DNA of 64,000 nt from Prauserella rugosa. GTDB lineage: Bacteria; Actinomycetota; Actinomycetes; Mycobacteriales; Pseudonocardiaceae. The stretch's first letter is position 1; every line of letters begins with the position of its first letter. The notes beneath the pieces were generated by a model, which ran no database searches, was not told where the DNA came from, and worked only from the letters and a program-made list of their open reading frames with translations. The translations under genes were made by a program, and so were the position numbers. Shown piece by piece: positions 25,928 through 35,463 of this stretch. The DNA is taken from the NCBI RefSeq assembly GCF_000719975.1, contig NZ_JOIJ01000002.1, positions 372,001 through 436,000 of the forward strand, written 5' to 3'.

Positions 25928-26692
25928 CTACTTGGCCGTCATGCCGCCGTCGACGGGGATCGTCACGCCGGTCACGAAACTGGCCATGTCGCTGGCCAGG
26001 AACAGCGCCACCTGCGCGATCTCCTCCGGCTGCGACGGCCTGCCCATCGGGATCTGGGCGAAGAACGCCTTCTTGCGCTCGGCCAGCTCCTCCTCGGTGT
26101 TCGTGCGGAAGAAGGCGGGCAGTCCCGGGGTGTCGACCGATCCGGGCGCGATGGCGTTCACCCGCACCCCGTCCTGCGCGAAGGCGAGCGCCAGCGATCG
26201 GACGAGCGCGATGATGCCGCCCTTGGTGAACGAGTACAGCGGGCTGTACGGCGAGCCGACCAGCCCCGAACTGGAGCTGGTGAAGATCACCGACGCGTTG
26301 CCGGAGGCGCGCAACGCGTCGGTGAGGTAGTTGGTCAGGTAGAAGCTCGCCCTGGCGTTGATCTCGATGAGTGCGTCCCAGTCCTCGAGTGCCAGGTCCG
26401 TGCCCGCGGCGCCGGGGACGCCGACGTTGTTGTACAGCACGTCCAGCGATCCGTGGTCGGCCTGCACTCGTTCGGCGAGCGACTTCAGCGCGTCCAGGTC
26501 CCGAACGTCGATCACCTCGGCGCGGGCGCTGCCGCCCGCCCCCTCGATCGCACCGACGACCTCCTTGGCCGCCCCCTCGTCGACGTCCACGACGATCACG
26601 TGGGCGCCCTCGGCGGCGAACGCCTCCGCCGCGGCCCGGCCCATGCCCGAGCCGCCCGCGGTGATGAGTGCGGTCCTGTTCTTCAGCAGCAT
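25928..26692 (-). CDS. Short-chain dehydrogenase/reductase (SDR)
   Basis: A 254-residue oxidoreductase with the cofactor motif TAGGSGMG near residue 11, YNNVGVPG in place of NNAG, catalytic Ser in FTSSSSG and YSFTKGG as YxxxK. It probably oxidises a secondary alcohol or reduces a ketone. It sits between the aldehyde dehydrogenase (61 bp upstream) and the luciferase-like gene (27 bp downstream), so co-transcription is likely. Substrate cannot be read from the sequence. Confidence 0.9.
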   Translation of the reverse strand: MLLKNRTALITAGGSGMGRAAAEAFAAEGAHVIVVDVDEGAAKEVVGAIEGAGGSARAEVIDVRDLDALKSLAERVQADHGSLDVLYNNVGVPGAAGTDLALEDWDALIEINARASFYLTNYLTDALRASGNASVIFTSSSSGLVGSPYSPLYSFTKGGIIALVRSLALAFAQDGVRVNAIAPGSVDTPGLPAFFRTNTEEELAERKKAFFAQIPMGRPSQPEEIAQVALFLASDMASFVTGVTIPVDGGMTAK

Positions 26693-26753
26693 GACGAAAA
26701 CTCCGATCTACCTCAGGTGGTCCACAGTGGATGTGCCGGCGCCGCGTGGGCGA

Positions 26754-28250
26754 TCAGGTCCCCGGCGGGCGCGTGACGCCCGCAAGCGGCCACTGGATGT
26801 GTTTGACCTCGAAGAACTCGGCGAAACCGTCCTCCCCGAGTTCGCGGCCGACACCGCTGCGGCCGGGACCGCCCCACGGTGCGTCGGGGCGCATCCCGGC
26901 GCCGCCGTTGATCGTCACCGTGCCCGAGCGCAGACGTTCGGCCACCGGCATCGCCTCGTCCAGCGGGCCGAAGACGTTGGCGGCGAGGCCGTACGACGTG
27001 GCGTTGGCGATCCGCATCGCATCGTCCACATCGGAGTACGGCAGGGCGATCGCGATCGGGGCGAACAGTTCGGTCTGCGCGATCGGCGCGTCGACGTCGA
27101 CCCCGGTGAGGATCGCCGGATTGAGGTAGTGCCCGGTCGCGAGGTCGGGACGTCCGCCACCGGCGGCCACCGTCGCACCCGCCGCCACGGCGTCGGACAC
27201 CATGCCTTCGACCTTGTCCCGGTGGGCCGCCGAGATGACGGGACCGACGACGGTGGTGTCGTCCTGCGGGTCGCCGACGGCGATCGTCCTGATGAACGCG
27301 TCGGCCTTCGCGCAGAACTCGTCGAGACGGTCCTCCGGCACCAGCACCCGGCTCCACGCGGCGCATCCCTGGCCGGCGTTGCGGGCGAAGCGCAGGATCG
27401 ACGGTGCGACCGTGGCGTCCAGGTCGGCGCTCGGCAGGATGATGTTGGGGCTCTTGCCTCCGAGTTCCAGCACGGCCTTCGACAGCGAGCCGAGTGCCGA
27501 CTGCGCCATGACCTGCCCGCCGACGGCATCCGATCCGGTGAACGACACCAGGTCGACGTCCGGGTGCCCGGTGAGCCGCTGCCCGATGTCCGGACCGCCG
27601 ACCACGAGGTTCACCACGCCGGGCGGCAGATCGAGTTCGTCGAGCAGTTCGAAGACCCGCAGGGTCGTCTGCATGCCCTGCGGCGACGGCAGCACGACCG
27701 TGGTGCAGCCACTGGCGAGCGCGCCACCGAGCTTCCAGGCCAATAGGTTGATCGGATAGTTGTACGCGGGCAGGGCGGCCAGGACGCCGGCCGGTTCGTA
27801 ACGCAGCAGGCTCGTCGACAGCACCGGCTTGTCGTAGAGCGGCAGCGCGTGCGCGTATCCGCCGCGCGGGCCCCGTTCGGCCATCTCGGCGTACCACCGC
27901 AACGCCTCGACGGGACCGCCGACCTGCATCCCCCGCGCCGCTCCGATCGGGGTGCCCACCTCGTCGGCGATCAGCCGGGCCAGTGGCTCGGTGTTCTTCT
28001 CGAGCAGATCGGCGAACCGGGTGACGACCGCCGCACGGTCCTTCGGGCCGTAGCCCCGCCAGTCCCGGCCTTCGAAGGCCGCGCGGGCACTCGCGACGGC
28101 GGCGTCCACCTGCGCCGGGGAACTCAGCTGTGCGGTGCCGACGGGCTTCTCGGTCGAGGGGCTCCACGAGGTGTAGGTCTCGCCGGACTCCCCGTCGCGC
28201 CACGCGCCGTCGATGTAGGTGCTCTTGCTTCGCGTGTCCAGGCCACTCAT
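26754..28250 (-). CDS. Aldehyde dehydrogenase family protein
   Basis: Oxidises an aldehyde to its acid with NAD(P)+. The 498-residue protein has LELGGKSPNI with the general-base Glu and NAGQGCAAWSRV with the catalytic Cys. PAYNYPINLLAWKLG is the usual cofactor-side segment. The ATG follows AAGGAG. A 114-bp gap separates it from the hydratase gene upstream, so it may be read from the Liv operon or from its own promoter. Together with the SDR it could take an alcohol to an acid in two steps. Confidence 0.92.
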   Translation of the reverse strand: MSGLDTRSKSTYIDGAWRDGESGETYTSWSPSTEKPVGTAQLSSPAQVDAAVASARAAFEGRDWRGYGPKDRAAVVTRFADLLEKNTEPLARLIADEVGTPIGAARGMQVGGPVEALRWYAEMAERGPRGGYAHALPLYDKPVLSTSLLRYEPAGVLAALPAYNYPINLLAWKLGGALASGCTTVVLPSPQGMQTTLRVFELLDELDLPPGVVNLVVGGPDIGQRLTGHPDVDLVSFTGSDAVGGQVMAQSALGSLSKAVLELGGKSPNIILPSADLDATVAPSILRFARNAGQGCAAWSRVLVPEDRLDEFCAKADAFIRTIAVGDPQDDTTVVGPVISAAHRDKVEGMVSDAVAAGATVAAGGGRPDLATGHYLNPAILTGVDVDAPIAQTELFAPIAIALPYSDVDDAMRIANATSYGLAANVFGPLDEAMPVAERLRSGTVTINGGAGMRPDAPWGGPGRSGVGRELGEDGFAEFFEVKHIQWPLAGVTRPPGT

Positions 28251-28364
28251 GCCGGCTCCTTCGTCGTCATCGTTGACCGCCGCTCACCGCCGGAGCGATC
28301 GTAAGCACCCCGCGCGGCCGGGCGACAGCAGTTGTCTTCGGGCGGGAACTCGGGTACGCGCGCA

Positions 28365-29135
28365 TCACCTGCCCCGATCGGCCCGGAATGTCCGCACTGC
28401 GGCGCGGTGTTCGTCGGTGTCGAACAGCAGCGCGGTCGCCTCCACCGACTCGGCGAACCCGCCACTCGTACCGCGGTTGACGAACGCCTTGCCGACGCGC
28501 ACGGCCAACGGCGGGTGTGCGGCCATGTCGGCGGCCAACGCGACGGCGCGCTCCCCCAGCAAGGCATCCGGGTGCACCTCCTGCACCAGGCCGATCCGTT
28601 CGGCCCGCTCGGCGTCGATGTCCCGCCCGCTCAACGCGAGATAGCGCGTCCAGTGCCTGCCGATGACGTCGGGACCACGCACGATGCCGTAGCCCGGCAT
28701 CAGTCCGACCGTGGGTTCCTTGAACGCGAAGCGCGCGGACGCGCCCGCGAGCACGACGTCCGCGGCGAGCGCCAACTCGGTGCCGCCGCCGTAGGCGAGG
28801 CCGTTCACCGCGGCGATCACGGGGACCGCGCACCGTTCCACGGCGTGGAACGCGTCGTAGACGAGCCGCAGGTGCGGCCGCACCCGCGCGACGTCCCCGT
28901 CCAGGCCGGCGAACATGTCGATGTCCCCGCCCGCGGAGAACGCGCGGCCCGACCCCGTGAGCACGACCGCCCGCACGTGGTCGTCCTCGCCCTGCCCGAT
29001 CGCCTCCATCAGGTCCCGCAGCTCCCGGAACCACGTGCCGTCCATGGCGTTGAGCTTCTCGGGACGTGCCATGGTCAGCACGAGCACGCCGGGCCGCGGT
29101 TCGGTGCGCGCGAAGCGGGTGAGCTCGACGGTCAT
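28365..29135 (-). CDS. Enoyl-CoA hydratase/isomerase family protein
   Basis: A crotonase-fold protein of 256 residues. The oxyanion-hole loops are SAGGDIDMF and LAYGGGTEL, and KEPTVGLMPGYG is the catalytic loop with Glu one or two positions before the usual site. Hydratase or isomerase activity is likely, but the exact reaction is uncertain. The ATG overlaps the upstream ligase stop (ATGA). It is the last tightly linked gene of the Liv transporter operon, which ties uptake to beta-oxidation. Confidence 0.88.
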   Translation of the reverse strand: MTVELTRFARTEPRPGVLVLTMARPEKLNAMDGTWFRELRDLMEAIGQGEDDHVRAVVLTGSGRAFSAGGDIDMFAGLDGDVARVRPHLRLVYDAFHAVERCAVPVIAAVNGLAYGGGTELALAADVVLAGASARFAFKEPTVGLMPGYGIVRGPDVIGRHWTRYLALSGRDIDAERAERIGLVQEVHPDALLGERAVALAADMAAHPPLAVRVGKAFVNRGTSGGFAESVEATALLFDTDEHRAAVRTFRADRGR

Positions 29136-30754
29136 CGGCCTGCCTCCCGGTCGAACGTGCCCGGAGGCACGCCGTCGGCCCTGAGCTTGTATTTCTCCAC
29201 CCGCTGGCTCGGCGTGAGCGGCAGGGAATCGAGTACCCGCACGTATCGCGGGATCGCGAACGACGTCAGCCGGCCCTCGCAGTGGTCGGTGATCGCGGCC
29301 GGGTCGACCGTGGCACCCTCCGCAGGCACGATCGCCACCATGACGTCCTCTTCGGACAGTGCGGAGGGCACACCGTAGGCCGCGACCGCGCCGACCGACG
29401 GATGTTCGGCCACGACGCGTTCCACCTCCCACGACGAGACGTTCTCACCGCGTCGGCGCACCGTGTCCTTGAGCCGGTCGAGGAACGTCAGGTAGCCGTC
29501 CTCGTCGAGCCGTCCGCGGTCACCGGTGTGGAACCACAGATTGCGCCAGCTGCGCGCCGTCTCGGCCGGCATGCCGTGGTAGCCGTCGAACATCCATCCG
29601 GGTCTGCGCGGCCGGGCGACGATCTCCCCGGCCTGCCCCGGCGGCACGGGCTCGTCCCGCTCGTCCACGACGGCCACCTCGTAGTTGGCCGAGGCCTGTC
29701 CCGACGTGCCGATCCGGCGCCGCTGCGGTGGCATGTCGGTGACGATCGAGACCTCGGTGCTGCCGAAGATCTCGGTCAGCTGCACACCGAACCGCGTCTC
29801 GAACGCTGCGAAGATCTCCTGCGGGCACGGCGCTCCGAAGCCCACGCGCACCGGGTTGTCCGCATCGTCGGGCCGGGGCGGCTGTTTGAACAGGATGCTC
29901 ATCATCGCGCCCTGGTAGTTGAACGCGGTGATCCCGTGGTCGCGGCAGACGTCCCAGAACCGGCTCGCCGAGAAACGCCGGTGCATCACGAGTCCCGCGC
30001 CCGCCTCGAGTGCCGCCATGACACTGCAGTAGCGGGCGTTGCTGTGGAACAGCGGGAAGACGCTGTAGAGCCGGTCGGCGGCCGTGTACCCCATGAGCGT
30101 CACCGTGTGCCGGGCGAGGTTGACGTTGGCCTGGTGACTGAGCACGACGCCTTTCGGTGGTCCGGTCGTGCCCGACGTGTAGAGGATCGCGGCCGGATCG
30201 CCGGGTGCCACGACGGCGGCGCCACCGTCACCGGACGCACCTGCGGACTCCACATCGGACAGCCGATGGCGCGGGACGCCGGTCGGGGGACCGCCCTGCC
30301 CGCCGGTCCCGGTGTCGCCGACCACGACGACGTGCCGCACCGAATCCGGCAGGCACTCGCGCACCGCGGTCTCGCATCGGGCCTCGCACACCACCGCGGT
30401 GGCACCGGAGTCGGCGAGGTAGTACCGCAGCAGGTACTCGCCCGCCTCGGGGTTGAGCGGCACCTCCACGACGCCACGCCGCGCCAGTCCGAACCAGACG
30501 GTCAGGAACTCGGGGCGGGCGTCCAGCACCACGCACACCCTCTCGCCCGGTGCGATCCCGAACGCCGCGAGGCCCGCCGCCACCCGGTCGGCGCGCATGT
30601 CGAGCTCGCGGTAGCCGAGGAACTCGTCCTCGATGAGCACGCCTGCGCCCTCGGGTGCGGCGGCGGCCGCCTCCCGGAGCCAGCCGCCCAGAGTTCGGGA
30701 GACGGTCCGGGTGCCTGCCTGCGCGGCATCGGCGCGTTCGCCCGCGACGGTCAT
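29132..30754 (-). CDS. AMP-forming acyl-CoA ligase, CaiC-like
   Basis: A 540-residue adenylate-forming ligase, paralogous to the one at 17570-19222. It has LYTSGTTGPPKG, EIFGSTEVS and the hinge region FLDRLKDTVRRRGENVSS. The A10 motif is LTPSQRVEK, so the usual Gly-Lys is Gln-Arg here as well. The start overlaps the LivF stop (ATGA), so the ligase is co-translated with the importer and probably traps the imported acid as its CoA thioester. Confidence 0.9.
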   Translation of the reverse strand: MTVAGERADAAQAGTRTVSRTLGGWLREAAAAAPEGAGVLIEDEFLGYRELDMRADRVAAGLAAFGIAPGERVCVVLDARPEFLTVWFGLARRGVVEVPLNPEAGEYLLRYYLADSGATAVVCEARCETAVRECLPDSVRHVVVVGDTGTGGQGGPPTGVPRHRLSDVESAGASGDGGAAVVAPGDPAAILYTSGTTGPPKGVVLSHQANVNLARHTVTLMGYTAADRLYSVFPLFHSNARYCSVMAALEAGAGLVMHRRFSASRFWDVCRDHGITAFNYQGAMMSILFKQPPRPDDADNPVRVGFGAPCPQEIFAAFETRFGVQLTEIFGSTEVSIVTDMPPQRRRIGTSGQASANYEVAVVDERDEPVPPGQAGEIVARPRRPGWMFDGYHGMPAETARSWRNLWFHTGDRGRLDEDGYLTFLDRLKDTVRRRGENVSSWEVERVVAEHPSVGAVAAYGVPSALSEEDVMVAIVPAEGATVDPAAITDHCEGRLTSFAIPRYVRVLDSLPLTPSQRVEKYKLRADGVPPGTFDREAGR

Positions 30755-31479
30755 GGGGCGCCCTCCTCGGCGAGTGCCGCCTCACCGAGCAGCGCGTGCA
30801 CGACCGACGCGTCCTGGCGCAGCTCGGCGGCCTGCCCGCTGCGCACCACCTCGCCGCGGGCGACGATCGACACGGTGTCGGCGACCGCCAGGCCCGCATC
30901 GACGTTCTGCTCGACCATCAGCACGCCGATCCCGGAGTCGGCGATCGCGCGAACCCCGGCGAGCACCGTGTCCACCATGCCCGGGGCCAGGCCCATGGAC
31001 GGCTCGTCGAGCAGCATGACGTGTGGCTGCGCCATGAGCGCCCTGCCGAACGCGAGCATCTGCTGCTCCCCGCCCGACAGCAGCCCCGCGGGCATGTCCC
31101 GCCGCTGCGCGAGGATCGGGAACCGGTCGTACACGCCGTCGACGAGCGCGCCCACCCGGGACCGATCGGCGGTGTAGCCACCGATACGGAGGTTCTCGGC
31201 GACCGTCAACGGAGCGAAGATGCGCCGCCCCTCGGGGACGAGACTCACGCCGTCCCGGACGATCCGATGCGGACGCTTGCCGAGCAGCTCGGCACCGTCC
31301 AGGCGGACCGATCCGCCGGAGGCCGGCTGCAGACCGCAGATCGCCCGCAGGCTCGTCGACTTGCCGGCGCCGTTCGCCCCCAGCACGAGGGTGATCCGCT
31401 CCGGCTCGGCGGCCAACGACACCCCGCGTACGGCGTGCACGGGTCCGTAACTGACGTGCAGATCGGCGACCTCAAGCAT
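30751..31479 (-). CDS. livF: Branched-chain amino acid-type ABC transporter ATPase LivF
   Basis: A 242-residue ATPase with Walker A GANGAGKS (about 33-40), signature LSGGEQQML and Walker B VMLLDEPSMGL. It pairs with LivG on the permease dimer. HAAT transporters of this type carry branched-chain amino acids but many in actinobacteria carry aromatic or alicyclic acids. It overlaps both neighbours by a few bases. The operon contents favour a carboxylic acid substrate over leucine. Confidence 0.92.
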   Translation of the reverse strand: MLEVADLHVSYGPVHAVRGVSLAAEPERITLVLGANGAGKSTSLRAICGLQPASGGSVRLDGAELLGKRPHRIVRDGVSLVPEGRRIFAPLTVAENLRIGGYTADRSRVGALVDGVYDRFPILAQRRDMPAGLLSGGEQQMLAFGRALMAQPHVMLLDEPSMGLAPGMVDTVLAGVRAIADSGIGVLMVEQNVDAGLAVADTVSIVARGEVVRSGQAAELRQDASVVHALLGEAALAEEGAP

Positions 31480-32287
31480 GTGCCCTCCCCTGCGTGCCCA
31501 GGTAGGCCTCCTGCACCGCGGGGTGGCGTACGACGGACTCGGGCTCGCCGTCGGCGATCAGTTCACCGAAGTTCATCGCGAACAGGTGATCGCAGGCCTC
31601 GACCATCATCTGCACGTCGTGCTCGATGAGCAGTTGCGTGAGGCCTTCGCCGCGCAGGTCGTCGAGCAGGCCGGTGATGTCGTCGCGCTCCTGCCGGTTC
31701 ATCCCCGCGGTGGGTTCGTCGAGCAGCAGCAGTGTCGGCTCGCTCGCGATCGCCCGCGCGATCTCCACCCGCCGCTGGTAGCCGTACGACAGCTCGTCCG
31801 GGCGGTGCCGCTCCTTGCCGCTCAACCCGGTGCGCTCGATCGCCGTCCGCACCCGCTGCCGCACCCGGCCTCGCTCTGCCTTGCCCGCCCTGCCGATCGA
31901 GCCCGGCCTGCCCGCCGATTCGGCGCCGAGCGCGACGTTGTCGAACACCGTCCGCCCCGGCAGGATCCGCACGGTCTGGAACGTCCGTGCCACGCCGCGC
32001 GCGGCGATCGTGTGCGGCCGCACCGTGTCATAGGGCTTGCCCTGGAACTCCAGCCGTCCTCTGGTGAGGGGCACGAGGCGGGTCAGGGCCGCCAGCAACG
32101 TGCTCTTGCCCGAACCGTTGGGGCCGAGCACGCCGAAGATGCGCCCCGCCGTCAGGGTGATCGACACCCCGTCGACCGCCTTCACTCCTCCGAAGTGGAC
32201 CGCGACGTCGTCGGCCCGCAGCACGGTCGCCTCGGGTTCGGCCCGCCGCTCGTCCCCGGTCGTCGCCGCTGTGCTCGCAGCCATCAC
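31472..32287 (-). CDS. livG: Branched-chain amino acid-type ABC transporter ATPase LivG
   Basis: A 271-residue ATPase with Walker A GPNGSGKS, Walker B LLLLDEPTAGM and the signature in the variant form LSYGYQRRVEIA. LivG proteins carry the extra helical insert seen here between residues 115 and 150. The GTG start overlaps the LivM stop (GTGA); an ATG three bases in is an alternative. Function as the LivF partner follows from the operon. Confidence 0.92.
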   Translation of the reverse strand: MMAASTAATTGDERRAEPEATVLRADDVAVHFGGVKAVDGVSITLTAGRIFGVLGPNGSGKSTLLAALTRLVPLTRGRLEFQGKPYDTVRPHTIAARGVARTFQTVRILPGRTVFDNVALGAESAGRPGSIGRAGKAERGRVRQRVRTAIERTGLSGKERHRPDELSYGYQRRVEIARAIASEPTLLLLDEPTAGMNRQERDDITGLLDDLRGEGLTQLLIEHDVQMMVEACDHLFAMNFGELIADGEPESVVRHPAVQEAYLGTQGRAHA

Positions 32288-33201
32288 CGATCACCTCCCG
32301 CGGCGGCCGCCGCCGGTTGCGGCGGCGGTGCGTCCGGTGAGGACTGCGCCTCCCGCCGTTTCCTGCGGTACCTCCGGTAACCGTCCATCGCCGCACCCGT
32401 CACCCCACCGGGCAGGTACACGGCCGCCGCGGCGACGAGCACGCCGTACACGACGTCCTCCCATTCGCCCACGAACGCCAGAACCTCCGGCATCCACACG
32501 AAGATCACGGTGCCCACGAACGCGCCGATCCACGATCGGGACCCGCCGACGATGATGATCGTCAACGCCAGCACGACCAGGTGGAAGTTGATGTCGTCCG
32601 GGGTGACCGTCGACCGCAGCAGAACCGTCATCGACCCGGACAGACCGCCCAGCACGCCGCTGACGGCGAACGTGGCCCGCCGGTAGCGAGCGACGTCGAT
32701 GCCCATGGCCGAGGCCAGTTCGGGATCCTCGCGGACGGCCTCCACGCGGCGGCCCAACGGACCGATCTCGGTGAACGTCAGTGCCACCACCACGACCGCG
32801 ACGACGGCCAGCAGGTGCCCCGTGTCGAGGGTGCCGAGCGCGCCGAACAGACCGGCCGCGCTGCCGGTCAGGTCGCCGCCGTTGACCACCACCACCGCGA
32901 TGATCAGCGTGAACGCGACCGTGGCCATCGCCAGGTACAGGCCGGTGAGCCGTTGGATCAGCAGGCCGAGCGCGTAGGCCGCGATGCCGCCCGCCGCGGC
33001 GGCCAGCAGGATCGCCGACGCCGTCGACAGTCCGTAGTGGACCATGCCGATCGCGGCGAGGTAGCCGCCGATGCCGTAGCAGCCGACCCCGGCGAACGAG
33101 AACACCCCGGCGCGCAACGGAACCTGCACGCTCAACGCCAGCAACAGGGTCGTCAGGGTGCTCTGGACGAGCACGATGTGGGAGAAGTACCAGTCGGTCA
33201 T
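32284..33201 (-). CDS. livM: ABC transporter permease LivM
   Basis: A 305-residue inner-membrane permease with about nine hydrophobic helices and the FSFAGVGCYGIGGY segment near the N-terminus that marks LivM. The EAA-like cytoplasmic loop is RRVEAVREDPELASAMGID, which contacts the ATPases. The C-terminus is a charged tail followed by Pro/Ala. It overlaps LivH by four bases (ATGA). Confidence 0.92.
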   Translation of the reverse strand: MTDWYFSHIVLVQSTLTTLLLALSVQVPLRAGVFSFAGVGCYGIGGYLAAIGMVHYGLSTASAILLAAAAGGIAAYALGLLIQRLTGLYLAMATVAFTLIIAVVVVNGGDLTGSAAGLFGALGTLDTGHLLAVVAVVVVALTFTEIGPLGRRVEAVREDPELASAMGIDVARYRRATFAVSGVLGGLSGSMTVLLRSTVTPDDINFHLVVLALTIIIVGGSRSWIGAFVGTVIFVWMPEVLAFVGEWEDVVYGVLVAAAAVYLPGGVTGAAMDGYRRYRRKRREAQSSPDAPPPQPAAAAAGGDR

Positions 33202-34088
33202 GTCCGGCGCACCTCCTGCCTGCCGAACAGGCCCTGCGGCCGCAGCAGCAGCACCAGGAAGATCAGTCCGAACGAGACGGCGTCGACCCACGTGCCCTGG
33301 TTCATGGCCAGCACCAGCGTCTCGGCGCCGGCGAGGACGAAGGCACCGACGATGACGCCGCCCATGCTGCCGAGCCCGCCGAGCACGACGATCGCGAACG
33401 CCTTGATGAGCAGTTGGTCACCGCTCTCCGGGGCGATCGCGCCCAGCTGGAACGTCAACAGCGCCCCGGCCAGACCCGCGAGCGCACCGGAGGTCGCCAT
33501 CGTGCCGAGCGCCAGGGTCGAACGGTCGACGCCCATCAGCGACGCCGTCTCCGCGTCGACGCCGATCGCCCGCAGCGCGAGGCCCTGCCGCGACCGCGCC
33601 AGCCAGCGCCACACGCCGACCCCGATGCCGATGCCGGCGAGCACGATCACCAGCACGGTCGTCGTCATGCGCAGACCGAACACCTCGAACACCTGCGCCT
33701 GATAGGTGCTGCCGCGGAACCCGAAGGGCGCACTCGCCGTCTCCCGTTCCGCGATGGCCAACGGGATGGCCGCGACGCCGATACCGCCGATGAGAATGCG
33801 CAGCTCCGCCGCACGGTGATCGGCCACCCTGCGCATGATCGGGCCGAAGGCGAGCACCTGCGTCAGCGTCGCGATCAACGCGCCGGCCGCGACGGCGACC
33901 AGCACCACCGCCGGCATCGGAAGCGCCACCTGCTGGGTCACCACGTGCGCGGTGAAGGCCGAGAACATGAACGTGGCGCCGTGGGCGAAGTTGAGGATGC
34001 CGATCGTGCTCCACGCCAGGGCCATGCCGAGCGCGAACACGAGGTACACCGAGCCGAGGGCGACGGCGTTCAGGATGTGCTGTGCCAC
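33198..34088 (-). CDS. livH: ABC transporter permease LivH
   Basis: A 296-residue permease with about eight helices, starting VAQHILNAVALGSVY and including LNFAHGATFMF, both typical of LivH. The cytoplasmic coupling loop is GLALRAIGVDAETASLMGVD. The GTG start is chosen because GGAGG lies about eight bases upstream and the family begins here; the open frame upstream is Pro/Gly-rich and unlike any permease. The substrate-binding gene ends 100 bp upstream. Confidence 0.9.
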   Translation of the reverse strand: MAQHILNAVALGSVYLVFALGMALAWSTIGILNFAHGATFMFSAFTAHVVTQQVALPMPAVVLVAVAAGALIATLTQVLAFGPIMRRVADHRAAELRILIGGIGVAAIPLAIAERETASAPFGFRGSTYQAQVFEVFGLRMTTTVLVIVLAGIGIGVGVWRWLARSRQGLALRAIGVDAETASLMGVDRSTLALGTMATSGALAGLAGALLTFQLGAIAPESGDQLLIKAFAIVVLGGLGSMGGVIVGAFVLAGAETLVLAMNQGTWVDAVSFGLIFLVLLLRPQGLFGRQEVRRT

Positions 34089-34188
34089 GCCGATCGCCTC
34101 CTTCCGGCACGCGAATCGGCGCCCGAGGGCACCAGGACCGTCCGGGGCAGCGGGTCCGTCCGGGGCGGCGGGGGTTTCGGGTGTCCGG

Positions 34189-35373
34189 TCACGACGCACC
34201 CCCGGAGACGAGCTCCTCGCGCGTGCCGTTCCAGCGGACGAGGACACCGGGCACCCGCATGTCGCCCCCGGCGAACGTGAGCTCGCCCATCGCGCCCTCG
34301 AAGCCGTCCTTCGCGACCTCCTGCAGGCCCCGTTTGATGCCGTCCCGGCTCGCCGACCCCGACGCCTTGATCGCCCGCGCCAGCCACCACATGCCGTCGT
34401 AGCCCTCGGCCGCGTAGACGTCCGGCAGCTGCCCGAACCGCTTCTCGAAGGCCGCCACGAAGTCGCGGGCCTTCCGGCTCGTCAGCGCGGGCGAGAAGTC
34501 GGTCGGGTAGATCACGCCCTTCCCGTGCCTGCCCGCCTCCTTCAGGTTTCCGCCGCCCTGCACCGATGTCGCGATCACCTGGCCGTCGTAGCCCGCCTGC
34601 CGCAGTTGGGTCAGCGCCGTCACCGACTGCGGTTCGGTCAGCAGCATCACGACCGCGTCCGGGTCCTTGCCCGCGATCGAGCGGACCGGCGTCGTGAAGT
34701 CCTGGGTCGTCATCTGCACCGGGGTGCTGGAGACGATGTTCAGTCCCCGAGCAGCGGCCTGCTTCGGCAGCGGTCCGTCGCCGATCTCCGCGAACGTCGG
34801 GAACGTCGCGTTGTACAGCACGCTGACGTCCCGGAGCCGTTTCTCGGCGAGGTAGTCGGTGGCCAGGTGGTAGTACGACTCCATCGGCGCGGTCGCCCGG
34901 TAGGTGTAGTCGTTGATCACGACCCCGTCGGACCCCGCCTGGGTGAAGATGGTCGGCACCTGGGCGCGTTCGACCATGGGTGCGACGGTGGCGGCCTGCT
35001 GCCCCTGGGTGGGGCCCATGATCGCGTGCACGGTGCGGTCGGCGGTCGCCTGCGCCATCTCGGCCGAGGCCGTCTCGATCGACCCCGCGGTGTCGACCTC
35101 CTCGATGGTGAGCTTCACACCCTTACCGAGGTAACCGGAGCGGTTGATCTCGGAGATCGCCAGCTCCCCGCCACGGGCGCCGCCGATCCCCGCGTAGGCC
35201 ACGGGCCCGGTGTGATCGCGCACCCCGAGCAGTCTGATCTCCTTCGGAATGCCCTCCTGGGTCGCGATCCCGCCCTGCGCCGCGCCGCAGCCGGTCACGA
35301 CCGCCGCGACCACGACGGCGAGGGCGCATGCGGTGGCGCGCCGCGCTCGGCGCCACCGGTGGGGACTCCGCAT
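34189..35373 (-). CDS. Substrate-binding lipoprotein of the Liv-type importer
   Basis: A 394-residue periplasmic-binding-fold protein tethered outside the membrane. It has an Arg-rich N-terminus, a hydrophobic stretch and the lipobox VTGC, so Cys28 or near it should be lipidated. The body is of the Leu/Ile/Val-binding type I fold (AMGPTQGQ, PTIFTQAGSDG). The ATG follows AGGAGG. It opens the transporter block and comes after a flavoprotein gene by 90 bp. Its ligand is probably the island's growth substrate or a close product. Confidence 0.92.
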   Translation of the reverse strand: MRSPHRWRRARRATACALAVVVAAVVTGCGAAQGGIATQEGIPKEIRLLGVRDHTGPVAYAGIGGARGGELAISEINRSGYLGKGVKLTIEEVDTAGSIETASAEMAQATADRTVHAIMGPTQGQQAATVAPMVERAQVPTIFTQAGSDGVVINDYTYRATAPMESYYHLATDYLAEKRLRDVSVLYNATFPTFAEIGDGPLPKQAAARGLNIVSSTPVQMTTQDFTTPVRSIAGKDPDAVVMLLTEPQSVTALTQLRQAGYDGQVIATSVQGGGNLKEAGRHGKGVIYPTDFSPALTSRKARDFVAAFEKRFGQLPDVYAAEGYDGMWWLARAIKASGSASRDGIKRGLQEVAKDGFEGAMGELTFAGGDMRVPGVLVRWNGTREELVSGGAS

Positions 35374-35463
35374 GCTCGTCCTCCTGCCTGTGTCAGTAGT
35401 TCTCCGGGTGCGTGTTCTCCGGGTGCGATCGGGCCGGTTCGTCCGGACGCGCACGGAATGCGC

